NCBI RefSeq assembly: GCF_037101375.1
Contig: NZ_AP029019.1
Coordinates: forward strand, 4,343,501 to 4,407,500
Direction of reading: 5' to 3'
From: Acidovorax sp. DW039
Lineage (GTDB): Bacteria > Pseudomonadota > Gammaproteobacteria > Burkholderiales > Burkholderiaceae_C
Length of the DNA stretch: 64,000 nucleotides
Below the pieces are notes generated by a model that made no database searches, was not told where the DNA came from, and saw only the letters and a list, made by a program, of their open reading frames with translations. The translations under genes were made by a program, and so were the position numbers. Below, one piece after another: positions 1 through 9,825 of the stretch. Position 1 is the first letter of the stretch, and each line of letters opens with the position of its first letter.

Positions 1-128
1 TCGGCCGCAATCCACAGCGCGCTGAGCGTGGGCCACAGGCACACCAGCCAGCCTGCGGGGCGGTCCCAGCGGATCAGATCGAGGTAGAGCGAAAAACGGC
101 TGCGTGTAGAGACAGTGTGCGGCGACAT
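1..128 (-). CDS. ubiA: 4-hydroxybenzoate polyprenyltransferase, N-terminal fragment
   Basis: Only the first 42 codons are inside the window; the gene continues past the left edge. The reading frame starts at an ATG whose complement lies at 126-128. Its product contains [12 protein letters not shown] and then [12 protein letters not shown], which matches the conserved amino end of UbiA. UbiA is the integral-membrane enzyme that prenylates 4-hydroxybenzoate in ubiquinone synthesis. The gene is divergent from the hybrid kinase at 325. The call rests on this short stretch alone, because the Asp-rich catalytic motifs lie outside the window. Confidence 0.8.
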   Translation of the reverse strand, partial: MSPHTVSTRSRFSLYLDLIRWDRPAGWLVCLWPTLSALWIAA

Positions 129-324
129 GATGGAACGACGGAGGGCTGGCTTGGCCGTCGATGGCTTCGGAGAGTAGCGAACCACGGGCGACCCGAATGT
201 AGCAGCAGCACCGCAATCGTTGGCGTGTGTCGCGCAGGCTAAGTAACACCCCCTGCGCCAGCACAAAACCCGGTACAGTCTGCCGTCCTCCCTCTGCAGC
301 GCCCGCCCCTGGCGGCCTCTATGC

Positions 325-3300
325 ATGCCGCACACCTTGACCTCTCAGTCCTCTACGCGCTTTACCGTCCCTCGCGGAGTGCTGGCGGGCTTCCTGATTG
401 CTGCCCTCGCCACGGTACTGATCGCGCTGGTGAATTTCCGCACCGCCCAGGTGCGTGCGCACGCTGTGGAAGCCATGGACGAAACCACGGTGACCATGCG
501 CCACCTCAACCTGTTCTTGTCCTCGCTAAAGGACGCCGAGACCGGGCAGCGCGGCTACCTCCTGACGGGGGACGACACCTACCTGCAGCCCTACAACCTG
601 TCGCTGAGCGCCATGGAGCGCAACATGGTGCGCCTCAAAGAGCTGACGGACGATAACGCCGTGCAGCGCCGCCTAGTACTGCAGATCGATGACCTGCGCC
701 ACGAAAAGCTGCGCGAGCTGGGCGAAACCATTGAACTGCGCCGCTCGAAGGGCCAGGAAGCAGCAGTAGCCGTGACGCGCAACGACTCGGGGCGGGTGAT
801 GATGGACCGCATCCGCGACCTGGCGTCGGACCTGTCCACGCTGCTGAACCAGCAGCTGGAGAACGACCGCAAGCAATGGGTGGAGGCTGCGGCCATGTCC
901 ACCTACTACTCCTGGGGCGGCTCGTTCGTGCTGCTGGTGCTCATCTGCCTGTCGGCCGCCGCCAATGCGCGGGAGTACCGTCTCAAGGCGCAGCAGTCCT
1001 GGGTGGCGGCCGGCCTCAACGGACTGAGCCAGCGCATCCAGGGCGACCACCGGCTGGAAGACCTGGGCCAGCTCACACTCGAATACCTGGCGCAGTACCT
1101 GCGCGCCGCCGTGGGGGCGGGCTACGTGGCCGACTGCAATGGCGCACTCACCCTGTTTGGGGGCTACGCCCTGCCCCGCGAGCGGCTGGAGCAGCGCCTG
1201 CTGCCCGGCGAGGGTCTGGTGGGCCAGGCGGCACGCTCGCGCCAGATGCTGCATGTGCGCGATGTGCCCGCCGGGCACCTGATGGTGTCGTCCAGCACCG
1301 GCCAGTCCGCACCCACCGAGCTGCTGCTGGCACCCGCCATCGAGAACGGCGAAGTCTTTGCGGTGATCGAGCTGGGCTTTCATCGCCCGCTGACGGAGCC
1401 CGAGCGCACCCTGATGGAACGTGCCTCGGGCATCCTGGCGGTGGCGATCCGCGCGGGTATTGACCGCAACCGCCTGGAGGCCTTGCTGGAAGAAACCCAG
1501 CGCCAGTCCGAAGAGCTGCAGACCCAGCAAGAGGAGCTGCGCGTGAGCAACGAGGAGCTGGAGCAGCAAAGCCGCATCCTGCAAGAGTCGCAGGCCCAGA
1601 TGGAGGTGCAGCAGACCGAGCTGGAGCAGACCAACGCCCACCTGGAGGCGCAGACACAGCAACTGGAATACCAGCGCGAGCAACTGTTGCGTGCCCAAAG
1701 CGCCATGACGGACAAGGCCCGCGAGCTGGAGCTGGCCAGCCAGTACAAGAGCGAGTTCCTGGCCAACATGAGCCACGAGCTGCGCACACCGCTCAACTCC
1801 ACCCTGATCCTCGCCAAGCTGCTGTCTGACAACAAGCCGGGCAACCTGAGCGCCGAGCAGGTGAAGTACGCGCAGACCATTTACGCTGCGGGCAATGACC
1901 TGCTGGCCCTGATCAACGACATTCTGGATCTGGCCAAGATCGAGGCCGGCCAGGCCACCGTGTCGGTGGAAACGGTGACGCTGTCCAAGGCGCTGCAAAC
2001 CCTGATCGACCCGCTGCGCCCGCTGGCGCAGGAGAAGGGACTGACGCTCACGGCCACCGTTGCGCCCGACGCCCCCGCTACGCTGGACACCGACCCGCAG
2101 CGCCTGGGGCAGGTGCTGAAGAACCTGCTGTCCAACGCGCTCAAGTTCACCGAAAAGGGCTCGGTGGCGCTGCATGTGTCGCACAACCCGGACGACACCC
2201 TGTCGTTTGCCGTGAAGGACACGGGCATCGGCATCCCGGCGCACCAGCAGGAACTGATCTTCGAGGCCTTCCACCAGGCCGATGGCAGCACGCACCGCAA
2301 ATACGGGGGCACAGGCTTAGGCCTGTCGATCTCGCGCGACCTGGCGCAGCTGCTGGGCGGATCGATCCACGTGCACAGCACGCCGGGCGAAGGCAGCGTC
2401 TTCACCCTGGTGCTGCCCCAGAAGCTGGTGCCACCGTCGCCGGAAGCGGCGCCTGCTCCAGCCCACGCGGCGGCACCGGTCGTCGCACCGGCTCCTTCGG
2501 CCCCGGCTTTGCCGCCTGTGGCTGTACCAGTTGCACCCGCAGCCCCCCGCCGTGCGGGCGCGCGCAGCATCCTGGTGATCGAGGACGACGTGCGCTTTGC
2601 GCAGATCCTGAGCGACCTGGCGCGGGAGATGGACTTTGACTGCCACCTGGCCCACAACGCGGCCGACGGCCTGGCCTATGCAATGCACAGCCTGCCCAGC
2701 GCCATCGTGCTGGACGTGAACCTGCCCGACTTCTCGGGCCTGGGCGTGCTCGACCAACTCAAGCGCAACCCGGCCACGCGCCACATCCCTGTGCACGTGG
2801 TCTCGGTGGCCGACTACTCCCAAGAGGCCCTGGGCCGGGGCGCCGTGGGCTACGCCCTCAAACCCGTCAAGCGCGACGAGCTGGTGCATGCCCTGCAGCG
2901 GCTGGAGGCCAAGTTCACCCAGAACCTGCGGCGCGTGCTGGTGGTGGAAGACGACGAGCGCCAGCGCGAGAGCGTGCGCCACCTGCTCACCAACGACGAT
3001 GTGGAGATCGTGGGTGCCGGCACGGCGGCCGAGGCGCTGGCGCACCTGCGCGGCTCCACCTTCGACTGCATGGTGATGGACCTGAACCTGCCCGACCTGA
3101 GCGGCTACGAGCTGCTGCAGCAGATGACCGAGCAGGACGGCGTCTCCTTCCCGCCCGTCATCGTGTACACGGGCCGTGCCCTGTCGCGCGACGAGGAGCA
3201 GCAACTGCGCCGGTTCTCCAAGTCCATCATCATCAAGGACGCGCGCTCCCCCGAGCGGCTGCTGGATGAAGTCACACTGTTTCTGCACCAGGTGGAGTCG

Positions 3301-3747
3301 GAGCTGTCGGCCGAGCACCGCCAGATGCTGCAGGTGGCCCGCAACCGCGAGACCGCCCTGGAAGGCCGCAACGTGCTGGTGGTGGAAGACGATGTGCGCA
3401 ACGTGTTTGCGCTCTCCAGCATCCTGGAGCCCACCGGCATCCGCGTGGAGATTGCGCGCAACGGCCTGGAGGCCCTGCAGGCGCTGGAGCGCGCCGGCAG
3501 CGGCGGCCAGCCCGCCATCGACCTGGTGCTGATGGACATCATGATGCCGGAGATGGACGGCTACACCGCCATGCGCGAGATCCGCAGCCGCCCCGAATGG
3601 CGCCGCCTGCCCATCATCGCGCTGACCGCCAAGGCCATGAAAGACGACCAGGAAAAATGCCTGGCCGCCGGGGCCAACGACTACATCGCCAAGCCGCTGG
3701 ACGTGGAGAAGCTGCTGTCCCTGGTGCGGGTGTGGATGCCCAAGTAG
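325..3747 (+). CDS. Hybrid sensor histidine kinase: CHASE3, GAF, HisKA, HATPase, three receivers
   Basis: The 1140-residue protein is a membrane-anchored phosphorelay kinase. A first membrane segment is at about residues 18-36. A periplasmic CHASE3-type region with the motif [11 protein letters not shown] follows at about 40-185, then a second membrane segment at about 196-216. Next come a GAF-like domain (about 230-375) and a Glu/Gln-rich coiled coil (about 380-470). The HisKA box [10 protein letters not shown] puts the phosphorylated histidine at H484, and an HATPase with DTGIGIP and GTGLGLSI motifs lies at about 590-700. After an Ala/Pro linker come three receivers with phospho-acceptor candidates D797, D919 and D1071. 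The last receiver has the strongest consensus ([11 protein letters not shown]). The gene runs straight into cheR-like and cheB-like genes. No signal is predictable from sequence. Confidence 0.93.
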   Translation: MPHTLTSQSSTRFTVPRGVLAGFLIAALATVLIALVNFRTAQVRAHAVEAMDETTVTMRHLNLFLSSLKDAETGQRGYLLTGDDTYLQPYNLSLSAMERNMVRLKELTDDNAVQRRLVLQIDDLRHEKLRELGETIELRRSKGQEAAVAVTRNDSGRVMMDRIRDLASDLSTLLNQQLENDRKQWVEAAAMSTYYSWGGSFVLLVLICLSAAANAREYRLKAQQSWVAAGLNGLSQRIQGDHRLEDLGQLTLEYLAQYLRAAVGAGYVADCNGALTLFGGYALPRERLEQRLLPGEGLVGQAARSRQMLHVRDVPAGHLMVSSSTGQSAPTELLLAPAIENGEVFAVIELGFHRPLTEPERTLMERASGILAVAIRAGIDRNRLEALLEETQRQSEELQTQQEELRVSNEELEQQSRILQESQAQMEVQQTELEQTNAHLEAQTQQLEYQREQLLRAQSAMTDKARELELASQYKSEFLANMSHELRTPLNSTLILAKLLSDNKPGNLSAEQVKYAQTIYAAGNDLLALINDILDLAKIEAGQATVSVETVTLSKALQTLIDPLRPLAQEKGLTLTATVAPDAPATLDTDPQRLGQVLKNLLSNALKFTEKGSVALHVSHNPDDTLSFAVKDTGIGIPAHQQELIFEAFHQADGSTHRKYGGTGLGLSISRDLAQLLGGSIHVHSTPGEGSVFTLVLPQKLVPPSPEAAPAPAHAAAPVVAPAPSAPALPPVAVPVAPAAPRRAGARSILVIEDDVRFAQILSDLAREMDFDCHLAHNAADGLAYAMHSLPSAIVLDVNLPDFSGLGVLDQLKRNPATRHIPVHVVSVADYSQEALGRGAVGYALKPVKRDELVHALQRLEAKFTQNLRRVLVVEDDERQRESVRHLLTNDDVEIVGAGTAAEALAHLRGSTFDCMVMDLNLPDLSGYELLQQMTEQDGVSFPPVIVYTGRALSRDEEQQLRRFSKSIIIKDARSPERLLDEVTLFLHQVESELSAEHRQMLQVARNRETALEGRNVLVVEDDVRNVFALSSILEPTGIRVEIARNGLEALQALERAGSGGQPAIDLVLMDIMMPEMDGYTAMREIRSRPEWRRLPIIALTAKAMKDDQEKCLAAGANDYIAKPLDVEKLLSLVRVWMPK

Positions 3748-3755
3748 GCCCCGCC

Positions 3756-4592
3756 ATGCCGCACCGCAAGGCCCGCACCGCAGACATCGAGCAGCGCCTG
3801 CTGATCGACGCGATCTACCACCGCTACCACTACGACTTCCGGGGCTACGCGCAGGCGTCGCTCAAGCGGCGGCTGGCATCGGCGCTGGTGCAGTTTGACT
3901 GCAAGACGCTGTCGCAGCTGCAGGACCGCGTGCTGCACGAACCCGCCGTGTTCCCTGCACTGCTCGAATACCTCACCGTGCAGGTGAGCGACATGTTCCG
4001 CGACCCGAGTTACTTCCAGGCGCTGCGCCAGGAGGTGGTGCCGCTGCTACGCACCTACCCGTCGCTCAAGGTCTGGGTGGCCGGGTGCAGCGCGGGGGAG
4101 GAGGTGTATTCGCTGGCCATCCTGCTGCAGGAAGAAGGCCTGCTGGACCGCACGCTGATCTACGCCACCGACATCAACCCGCACGCGCTGCGCGCCGCCG
4201 AGTCGGGCGTGTTCGACGTGTCGCGGGTGGCGGCTTTTACCGAGAACCATGCGCGCTCCGGCGCCCGCAGCTCGTTGTCGGACTACTACGCGGCCGCCTA
4301 TGGCCGCGTGGTGTTCGACAAGGGGCTGCGTGAGCACATGGTGTTCTCCGACCACAGCCTGGCCACCGACAGCGTGTTCGCCGAAGTCCATCTGGTGTCG
4401 TGCCGCAATGTGCTCATCTACTTCGAGCGCGACCTGCAGGACCGCGCCCTGGGGCTGTTCCGCGAGTCGCTGTGCCACCGGGGATTTCTGGGCCTGGGCT
4501 CCAAGGAGTCGCTGCGGTTTTCGGCGCACACCGATGCGTTCGACGACTTCGTCCTGGAGGACCGCATCTACCGCAAGAAGGCCGGGCTGTGA
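3756..4592 (+). CDS. CheR-type protein-glutamate methyltransferase
   Basis: The product is 278 residues. CheR enzymes transfer a methyl group from S-adenosylmethionine to glutamates of chemoreceptors. The start used is the ATG 8 nt after the upstream kinase stop; the open frame extends further upstream but there it overlaps the kinase. The N-terminal helical domain is followed by the SAM-binding segment with VWVAGCSAGEEVYS (about residues 106-119), then YATDINPHAL, and the VSCRNVLIYF motif typical of CheR near residue 215. The stop overlaps the GTG of the next gene. No chemoreceptor or CheA/CheW gene is in the window. The target may therefore be a receptor encoded elsewhere or a partner in this local module. 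Confidence 0.92.
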   Translation: MPHRKARTADIEQRLLIDAIYHRYHYDFRGYAQASLKRRLASALVQFDCKTLSQLQDRVLHEPAVFPALLEYLTVQVSDMFRDPSYFQALRQEVVPLLRTYPSLKVWVAGCSAGEEVYSLAILLQEEGLLDRTLIYATDINPHALRAAESGVFDVSRVAAFTENHARSGARSSLSDYYAAAYGRVVFDKGLREHMVFSDHSLATDSVFAEVHLVSCRNVLIYFERDLQDRALGLFRESLCHRGFLGLGSKESLRFSAHTDAFDDFVLEDRIYRKKAGL

Positions 4593-5212
4593 CCAGTGCC
4601 GATCAAGCACCCAGACCGATTCCCCCCGGGGGCTACGCCGCCATCGTGGTGGGCGGGTCCTCGGGCGGTATCGATGCCTTGCTGGAGCTGCTGCCAGCAC
4701 TGCCCGCCACGCTCCAGGCGGCGGTGCTGGTGGTGCTGCATCTGCCCCGGGACCGGCGCAGCCTGCTGGTGGAGATTTTTCAACCCCGCTGCGCCCTGCC
4801 GCTGCGCGAGGCGCAGGACAAGGACGGCATCACGCCAGGATCGGTGAGCTTTGCGCCACCGGATTACCACCTGCTGGTCGATACCGGGGCCCAGGGCCCG
4901 CATGTAGGGCTGTCGCTGGACGCGCCCGTGCATTTTTCGCGCCCGTCTATCGACGTGCTGTTCGAGTCGGCGGCAGACCACTACGGACCCCGGCTGGTGG
5001 GCATTCTGCTGTCGGGCGCCAACGAAGACGGCGTGCACGGCCTGCAGGCCATTCAGGCAGCGGGCGGCCTCACCATCGTGCAACACCCTGTCAGCGCCAG
5101 CATGCCCACCATGCCGCAGGCGGCCATCGCGGCCCTGGCGGTGGACCACGTCCTGCCCCCTGAAGGCATTGCAAGGCTGCTGGCGGACCTGCACCAGCGC
5201 CAGCAGCTTTGA
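4589..5212 (+). CDS. Stand-alone CheB-type methylesterase domain
   Basis: The product is 207 residues and corresponds only to the catalytic domain of CheB, which hydrolyses methyl-glutamate esters or deamidates glutamines in receptors. It starts at a GTG that overlaps the cheR-like stop (GTGA), which implies translational coupling. The catalytic triad is readable: S24 in GGSSGG, H51 in VLHLPRD and D147 in SGANEDG. The usual N-terminal receiver that gates CheB activity is absent. Phosphorylation control, if any, would have to come from the three-receiver kinase upstream or the receiver-kinase downstream. Confidence 0.92.
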   Translation: MTSADQAPRPIPPGGYAAIVVGGSSGGIDALLELLPALPATLQAAVLVVLHLPRDRRSLLVEIFQPRCALPLREAQDKDGITPGSVSFAPPDYHLLVDTGAQGPHVGLSLDAPVHFSRPSIDVLFESAADHYGPRLVGILLSGANEDGVHGLQAIQAAGGLTIVQHPVSASMPTMPQAAIAALAVDHVLPPEGIARLLADLHQRQQL

Positions 5213-5264
5213 TCCGGGCGCATGCGTCCCTTTTTGAGAACCCCACCCACCCTCCCCACCGCCC

Positions 5265-6437
5265 ATGCCCCAGACCGACCGCACCAAATGCCTGCTCGTT
5301 GACGATGTCGAGGAAAACCTCATCGCCCTGGAGGCGCTGCTGCAGCGTGACGGGGTGGACATCCTCAAGGCCCAGTCGGGCCCCGAGGCCCTGGAACTGC
5401 TGCTGGCCCACGACGATGTGGCCCTGGCCTTGCTGGACGTGCAGATGCCCGAGATGAACGGCTTTGAGCTGGCGGAGCTAATCCGGGGCAGCGAACGCAC
5501 CCGGCACATTCCGCTCATCTTCATGACGGCGGGCTCGCGCGAGCAGAACTGGCAGTTCCGGGGGTACGAGAGCGGGGCGGTGGACTTTCTGTACAAGCCC
5601 ATTGACCCGCACATGCTCACCAACAAGGCGAGCGTGTTCTTTGAACTGCACCGGCGCAAGCAGGCGCTGGCGCACGAGCTGCGCGCCCGCACCGAGGCGT
5701 TGCGCATCAACGAGATGTTCATGGCCGTGCTGAGCCATGACCTGCGCACCCCCCTGCAGTCCATCGTCGCAGCAGCCACCGTGCTCAAGCGCCTGCCGCC
5801 CCCCGACAAAGCCGTACTGATGGCCGACCGGGTGCTGGGCGCCAGCCAACGCATGGGCCACATGATCGAAGACCTGCTGGACGTGACCCGCATCCGCCAG
5901 GCGGGCGGGCTGGCCCTGCAACTAGGCCCCGCCCACATGCAAACGCTGGTGCAGCGCACGCTGGACGAGGTGGCGACCAGCCACCCGGAGCGCCCCATCG
6001 ATTCCACGCTCGCCGGGGACCTGGACGGCACCTGGGACGCTGAGCGCCTGTGTCAGGTGGTCACCAACCTGGTGGGCAACGCCCTGCACCACGGCAGCGC
6101 CGACCACCCAGTACGCATTGCGGTGGACGGCACCCGCCCCGAGGAGGTGAGCATCACGGTGTCCAACGGTGGCACCATTCCCCCGGGGCTGCTGCCACAT
6201 CTGTTTGACCCGTTCCGGGGCGGTGAGCGCGAGCCGGGCCGCCACCAGGGGCTGGGGCTAGGGTTGTTCATTGCGCACCAGATCGTGCGGGCCCACCATG
6301 GAACCATCGAGGCCCGGTCACACAACGATGTGACGAGCTTTCGGGTAACGTTGCCACGCCACGCCACGCGCCCGCACGCAGCCCCCGCAGCTGACACAGC
6401 GCAGCCCCATCCCACGCCCCAGCCCCTCAGGGTCTAG
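5265..6437 (+). CDS. Receiver-histidine kinase fusion
   Basis: The 390-residue protein begins with a receiver domain (about 6-125, acceptor D58 in LLDVQMPEMNG). A short coiled linker follows, then HisKA with H158 in LSHDLRTPLQS and an HATPase domain with NLVGNALHH and GLGLGLFIAH motifs. No membrane segment is visible, so it is probably cytoplasmic. Receiver-first kinases often pass or sink phosphate within relays, and the position after the hybrid kinase, CheR and CheB suggests the four genes form one pathway. It is separated from cheB by 52 nt. The C-terminal 30 residues are Pro/Ala/His-rich and carry no recognisable domain. Confidence 0.92.
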   Translation: MPQTDRTKCLLVDDVEENLIALEALLQRDGVDILKAQSGPEALELLLAHDDVALALLDVQMPEMNGFELAELIRGSERTRHIPLIFMTAGSREQNWQFRGYESGAVDFLYKPIDPHMLTNKASVFFELHRRKQALAHELRARTEALRINEMFMAVLSHDLRTPLQSIVAAATVLKRLPPPDKAVLMADRVLGASQRMGHMIEDLLDVTRIRQAGGLALQLGPAHMQTLVQRTLDEVATSHPERPIDSTLAGDLDGTWDAERLCQVVTNLVGNALHHGSADHPVRIAVDGTRPEEVSITVSNGGTIPPGLLPHLFDPFRGGEREPGRHQGLGLGLFIAHQIVRAHHGTIEARSHNDVTSFRVTLPRHATRPHAAPAADTAQPHPTPQPLRV

Positions 6438-6507
6438 GGAGGCGCGGTGGGGGCAGAAGGAAAGAGGACGGCAGGAAACGCGAGCGGTGGCCGCCCGTCA
6501 GATTCAT

Positions 6508-6617
6508 AGCGGCTAACAAAACTCAGCGAAGCGATTCTGGCCAGGCGCTGTGCCGCAGGCAGTACGAGCAGTACGACAAGACACAGAGAAGACGCCAGAA
6601 GAGTTTTGTGAGCCGCT
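6508..6617. repeat. 110-bp element with 17-bp terminal inverted repeats
   Basis: The left end at 6508-6524 (AGCGGCTAACAAAACTC) and the right end at 6601-6617 are inverted copies that match at 16 of 17 positions. A second inner inverted pair (TTCTGGC at 6535-6541 and GCCAGAA at 6594-6600) makes a stem possible. The element fills the gap between two convergent genes and ends 1 nt before the receiver stop codon. It could be a small non-autonomous mobile element or a large bidirectional terminator. I see no clear target-site duplication. Confidence 0.6.
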
Positions 6618-6618
6618 C

Positions 6619-6987
6619 TTAACCGGCGGCTGCAGCCAGCGCGGTATGAATGGAAGTCAGGAGCTGTTCGAGCTCTTCCAACTCGAAAGGCTTAAGCAAG
6701 ACGCGCACATTCGGACCCCATTGGGTTGGATGGCTGCCCAGTTCGTAGCCGGAGCACAGCACCACCCAGCGCTGCGGGTCGTCCGCCAGCAGCTGGCGGG
6801 CCAGGTCCGTGCCCGAGAGGCCGGGCAGACTGACATCGGTCACCAGCACGTCAAAGGGATCGCCAGCATCCAAAGCCAGCGCCTCCTCGGCAGAGGCGCA
6901 GGGCATGACCGTCCGGCCTTCACATTCCATGAGCATGCCAATCGTCTCGCGCAGCTCCGGATGGTCTTCAACGTACAGGATTCGCAT
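6619..6987 (-). CDS. Single-domain response regulator
   Basis: The 122-residue protein is a receiver domain and nothing else. It has the acidic pair E7-D8 with H9, the acceptor D51 in VLVTDVSLPG and the conserved lysine in LLKPFELEEL. There is no output domain, as in CheY-like shuttle proteins. It is convergent with the receiver-kinase gene, so it is not in that operon but is a natural candidate phosphorelay partner. The ATG at 6987 is the only good start; no strong ribosome-binding site is visible upstream. Confidence 0.88.
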   Translation of the reverse strand: MRILYVEDHPELRETIGMLMECEGRTVMPCASAEEALALDAGDPFDVLVTDVSLPGLSGTDLARQLLADDPQRWVVLCSGYELGSHPTQWGPNVRVLLKPFELEELEQLLTSIHTALAAAAG

Positions 6988-7177
6988 ACATCAGAGGGGG
7001 GTTGATCCGCCATGCCACCCAGCGAAGAGAGGACATAGCCCAAACCCGCATCATGTGCAGGCGGCCGTGCCGCGCCTTGTAGGACAAGACGCCCTTTTGC
7101 ATCCCGGCCCCCCCTGCGCCAGCGTTGGCCGCGTCAGACTTCGGGCGACGCAGGCGGGTGCAACTGGCCTTTTCTTT

Positions 7178-7696
7178 TTATTCTTCCAGCAGCGAACGCA
7201 GCATCCATGCCGTCTGCTCGTGCACCGTGAGGCGCTGGGTCAGCAGATCTGCCGTAGGCTCATCGCTGGCCTTGTCGGCCAGGGGGAACAGGCTGCGGGC
7301 CGTGCGGGCCACGGCCTCGTGGCCTTCCACCAGCACGCGCACCATGTCCAGTGCCTTGGGGGGCTTGGCGGGGGCGTCGGCCACGGTGGCCAGCTTCCCA
7401 AACTCGGCATACGAGCCGGGGGCCACATGGCCCAGCGAGCGGATACGCTCGGCAATCGGGTCCACCGCGTTCCACAGCTCGGTGTACTGCGCCATGAACA
7501 TGGTGTGCAGCGTGTTGAACATGGGGCCCGTCACATTCCAGTGGAAGTTGTGGGTGGTGAGATAGAGCGTGTACGTATCGGCCAACAGGCGCGACAGGCC
7601 CTGGGCAATGGCTGCGCGGTCTTTTTCGCTGATGCCGATGTTGATGGAGGGAGCTGCGGATTTGCCGCTAGCGGCTTTACCGGGGGCTTTGGCCAT
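7178..7696 (-). CDS. dps: Dps-family ferritin-like DNA-protection protein
   Basis: The product is 172 residues. Dps proteins form dodecamers that oxidise and store iron and protect DNA during oxidative stress and starvation. The start is the ATG at 7696, preceded by AAGGAAAATCCC; the frame is open upstream but lacks Dps-like sequence there. After an Ala/Lys-rich tail come the ferroxidase and helix-bundle signatures, including [30 protein letters not shown] and [15 protein letters not shown]. The oxyR gene is about 2.4 kb away. OxyR commonly controls dps in related bacteria, but I did not identify a binding site here. Confidence 0.95.
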   Translation of the reverse strand: MAKAPGKAASGKSAAPSINIGISEKDRAAIAQGLSRLLADTYTLYLTTHNFHWNVTGPMFNTLHTMFMAQYTELWNAVDPIAERIRSLGHVAPGSYAEFGKLATVADAPAKPPKALDMVRVLVEGHEAVARTARSLFPLADKASDEPTADLLTQRLTVHEQTAWMLRSLLEE

Positions 7697-7787
7697 GGGA
7701 TTTTCCTTCCGTGCTGAACACTTGAAACGACCCGCAGGGCGCCGGCCTCGCCTGCGCACCCTACGGAAGCCACAAACACTGTAGCGC

Positions 7788-7826
7788 AAGGCATCGGCGG
7801 TGACTGTCAGTCAGAGCCGATGCCTT
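7788..7826. terminator. Stem-loop between dps and the M20 peptidase gene
   Basis: AAGGCATCGGC at 7788-7798 pairs perfectly with GCCGATGCCTT at 7816-7826, giving an 11-bp stem. It lies downstream of the M20 peptidase stop on the minus strand and upstream of dps. There is no clear U-run on either side, so it may stabilise an RNA end or act as an imperfect terminator. Confidence 0.5.
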
Positions 7827-7870
7827 GTACTTGGGTCAAGAAAACACGCGGGCGGACGCTACCCGCAGGC

Positions 7871-9619
7871 TTACTGCATCTGCTGCAGATTGCCGATGCG
7901 CACCAGCATTTCGGTGAACATCTGCATATCCGCGTCCAAGTCCACCACTTCCTTGAACTCCTTAGCGTTGTGGGCGGTGTACTTCTTGCCCGGCATGGCA
8001 GGGCCAAAGTTGATGGCATTGGGCATCAGCTTGGCAGTGGTGCTGCCAGCCGTGGGCACGGGCTGCGCGGGCAGGCCGGTGGTGTCGCCAAAGATGTTGA
8101 GCAGGGTGGACAGCCAGGCTCCCTTGGGGTCACGCGCCATCCAGTTGCCTTGCTGGTGGTCCACTTCCACCGCCACGCCCGCCTTGCTACCCCAGTCCTT
8201 GATGCGTTCGGAGGTGGCCTGCGCCAGCGCCTCGGGCGTGTTGCCGCGGGGCATGCGCACGTTCACCAGCACATCCACCTTGCCATCCTTTTCGCGGATG
8301 AGGTTGGGCGACATGGTCAGCGGGCCCATGAAGTCGTCACTGTAGGCCAGGCCCATGGTGCGCCCCAGATAGTCCACGCCATACAGGTCAGCGATATAGC
8401 GCACGGCATGGGCAAACCCGTTGGAGGCCAGTGGCACGCCCGACTGCTGCAGGAACAGGGCCAGACGCGGCAGTGGGTTGACGCCCTCTTCGGGGCGCGA
8501 GCCGTGGGCCGAGACGCCTGTCACCTTGACCAGCACGTCCGCTCCTTCACGCGTCACATCCACGCTGAACTTGCCGCCCTGGCTGGCGTACTTGCCGACA
8601 AAAGCGTCCTTGGCAGCGCTGAGCTGGCTTGCCACGGCATCAGCATTGCCACCGCGCAGGCGGGCAGTAGCGGTTTGGGGCACGGCATTGGCCGATGCTG
8701 CACCTGCCATGGCGACGATCGCCGTCTGGCCTGCAGCAGCCGTGCCGGTGGCGAAGGTGGTGCGCAACGCACCCGATCCCTTCTCGGCCACCACGGCGGG
8801 GTACTTGCTGTCCAGCACCACGTTGTATTCGGGCAGCGTGGTCTTGGTGCGGTAGTACTTCATTGCATCGCCGCCCGTTTCTTCCGTCGTCTCGATCATG
8901 AGGCGGATGGTGCGCGCCAAGGGCAGACCGCTTTCCTTCACGGCCTTCATGGCGTACAGCACGGTGGCGATGGAGCCCTTGTCGTCAATGGAGCCCCGAC
9001 CATACAGATTGCCGCCGACGCGCGTGAGCTTGAAGGGGTCGAGCTTGGTGCCGTCGTCCAGCACCCATTCATCCGCCACCACAGGCACCACATCGGCATG
9101 GGTGAGGATGCCGAACTCCTGTGTGCCGCTGCCTGGCAGCTTCACCTCAAAAACGCGGTTGTCCACGTTGCGGTATTCCAGGCCAAAGTCCCGGGCCATG
9201 CCCTCGACCAGCTTGCCAAAGGCAATGATGGCGGGGTCTTCATGCGGGGGCACCTGGGCCGAGCGCACGGTAGGAATGGCCACCATCTTGGCGGTCGCAT
9301 CGATCACGGCGGCCTGGTTCTTCAGGCGGTTGTACAGGCCCAGCAGACGGCTGATGTTCACCAGGTCTTCGCCCTGCAGCACGGCTTTGCTTTCGTAGGC
9401 AGCCACGGCAGGCGCCAGTTCAGGCTGCATCTGCACAGACAGCGCCAGGAACTGACCAAAACTGCCAGTAGCTGCAGTGGCCGACATGGCCGCTGGCGAC
9501 GCAGCAATGCGGTCCAGTTCCGTCTTTTTGATGGGACCTGCGGCCTGCGGCACGGTAGGGACGGTGGAACAGGCCGTCAGGGCGGCAACCAGCGTTGCCG
9601 TCAGCCAAAGCTTCTTCAT
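7871..9619 (-). CDS. M20-family metallo-dipeptidase, probable lipoprotein
   Basis: The product is 582 residues. It starts at the ATG at 9619 (upstream AGAGAGG) with a lipoprotein signal peptide; the lipobox is LTAC with C17, so it is likely membrane-anchored outside the cytoplasm. The two-zinc M20 motifs are present: H174 and D176 in THADVVPV, D212 in GSIDDKG and E246/E247 in ETTEETGG. The dimerisation/lid region lies between these and the C-terminal HGSRPEEG, which supplies another metal or catalytic histidine. The overall pattern resembles the PepV/dipeptidase branch. At 582 residues it is longer than typical PepV because of an N-terminal extension of about 100 residues. The exact substrate cannot be read from sequence. 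Confidence 0.87.
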   Translation of the reverse strand: MKKLWLTATLVAALTACSTVPTVPQAAGPIKKTELDRIAASPAAMSATAATGSFGQFLALSVQMQPELAPAVAAYESKAVLQGEDLVNISRLLGLYNRLKNQAAVIDATAKMVAIPTVRSAQVPPHEDPAIIAFGKLVEGMARDFGLEYRNVDNRVFEVKLPGSGTQEFGILTHADVVPVVADEWVLDDGTKLDPFKLTRVGGNLYGRGSIDDKGSIATVLYAMKAVKESGLPLARTIRLMIETTEETGGDAMKYYRTKTTLPEYNVVLDSKYPAVVAEKGSGALRTTFATGTAAAGQTAIVAMAGAASANAVPQTATARLRGGNADAVASQLSAAKDAFVGKYASQGGKFSVDVTREGADVLVKVTGVSAHGSRPEEGVNPLPRLALFLQQSGVPLASNGFAHAVRYIADLYGVDYLGRTMGLAYSDDFMGPLTMSPNLIREKDGKVDVLVNVRMPRGNTPEALAQATSERIKDWGSKAGVAVEVDHQQGNWMARDPKGAWLSTLLNIFGDTTGLPAQPVPTAGSTTAKLMPNAINFGPAMPGKKYTAHNAKEFKEVVDLDADMQMFTEMLVRIGNLQQMQ

Positions 9620-9825
9620 GGGAACCTCTCTCTTGATGGATTCAATGGCTGTGCTTGCCATGTGGCCGGCAATGCAGCAGCGGGGGGATATACGCAGACG
9701 GGACGCAGAGAGGGCGCAAGATCAGTTGCTCCCGGCTCAGAACCCGCGCTGCGGCAGTGTAGCTGTGGGGCATGACATGCGGAAGGAAACGAAAGGTATC
9801 CGACCGCGCTGGTTTGCCCTGGGTC

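Noticed and set aside
673..2295. 540-codon minus-strand frame opposite the hybrid kinase
   Set aside because: Rich in Gln/Leu/Arg/His with no domain and fully covered by the kinase GAF, coiled-coil and HATPase coding sequence.
7820..9775. 651-codon plus-strand frame across the peptidase gene
   Set aside because: It is antisense to the M20 peptidase, whose catalytic motifs, signal peptide and start are clear; composition is that of a shadow frame.
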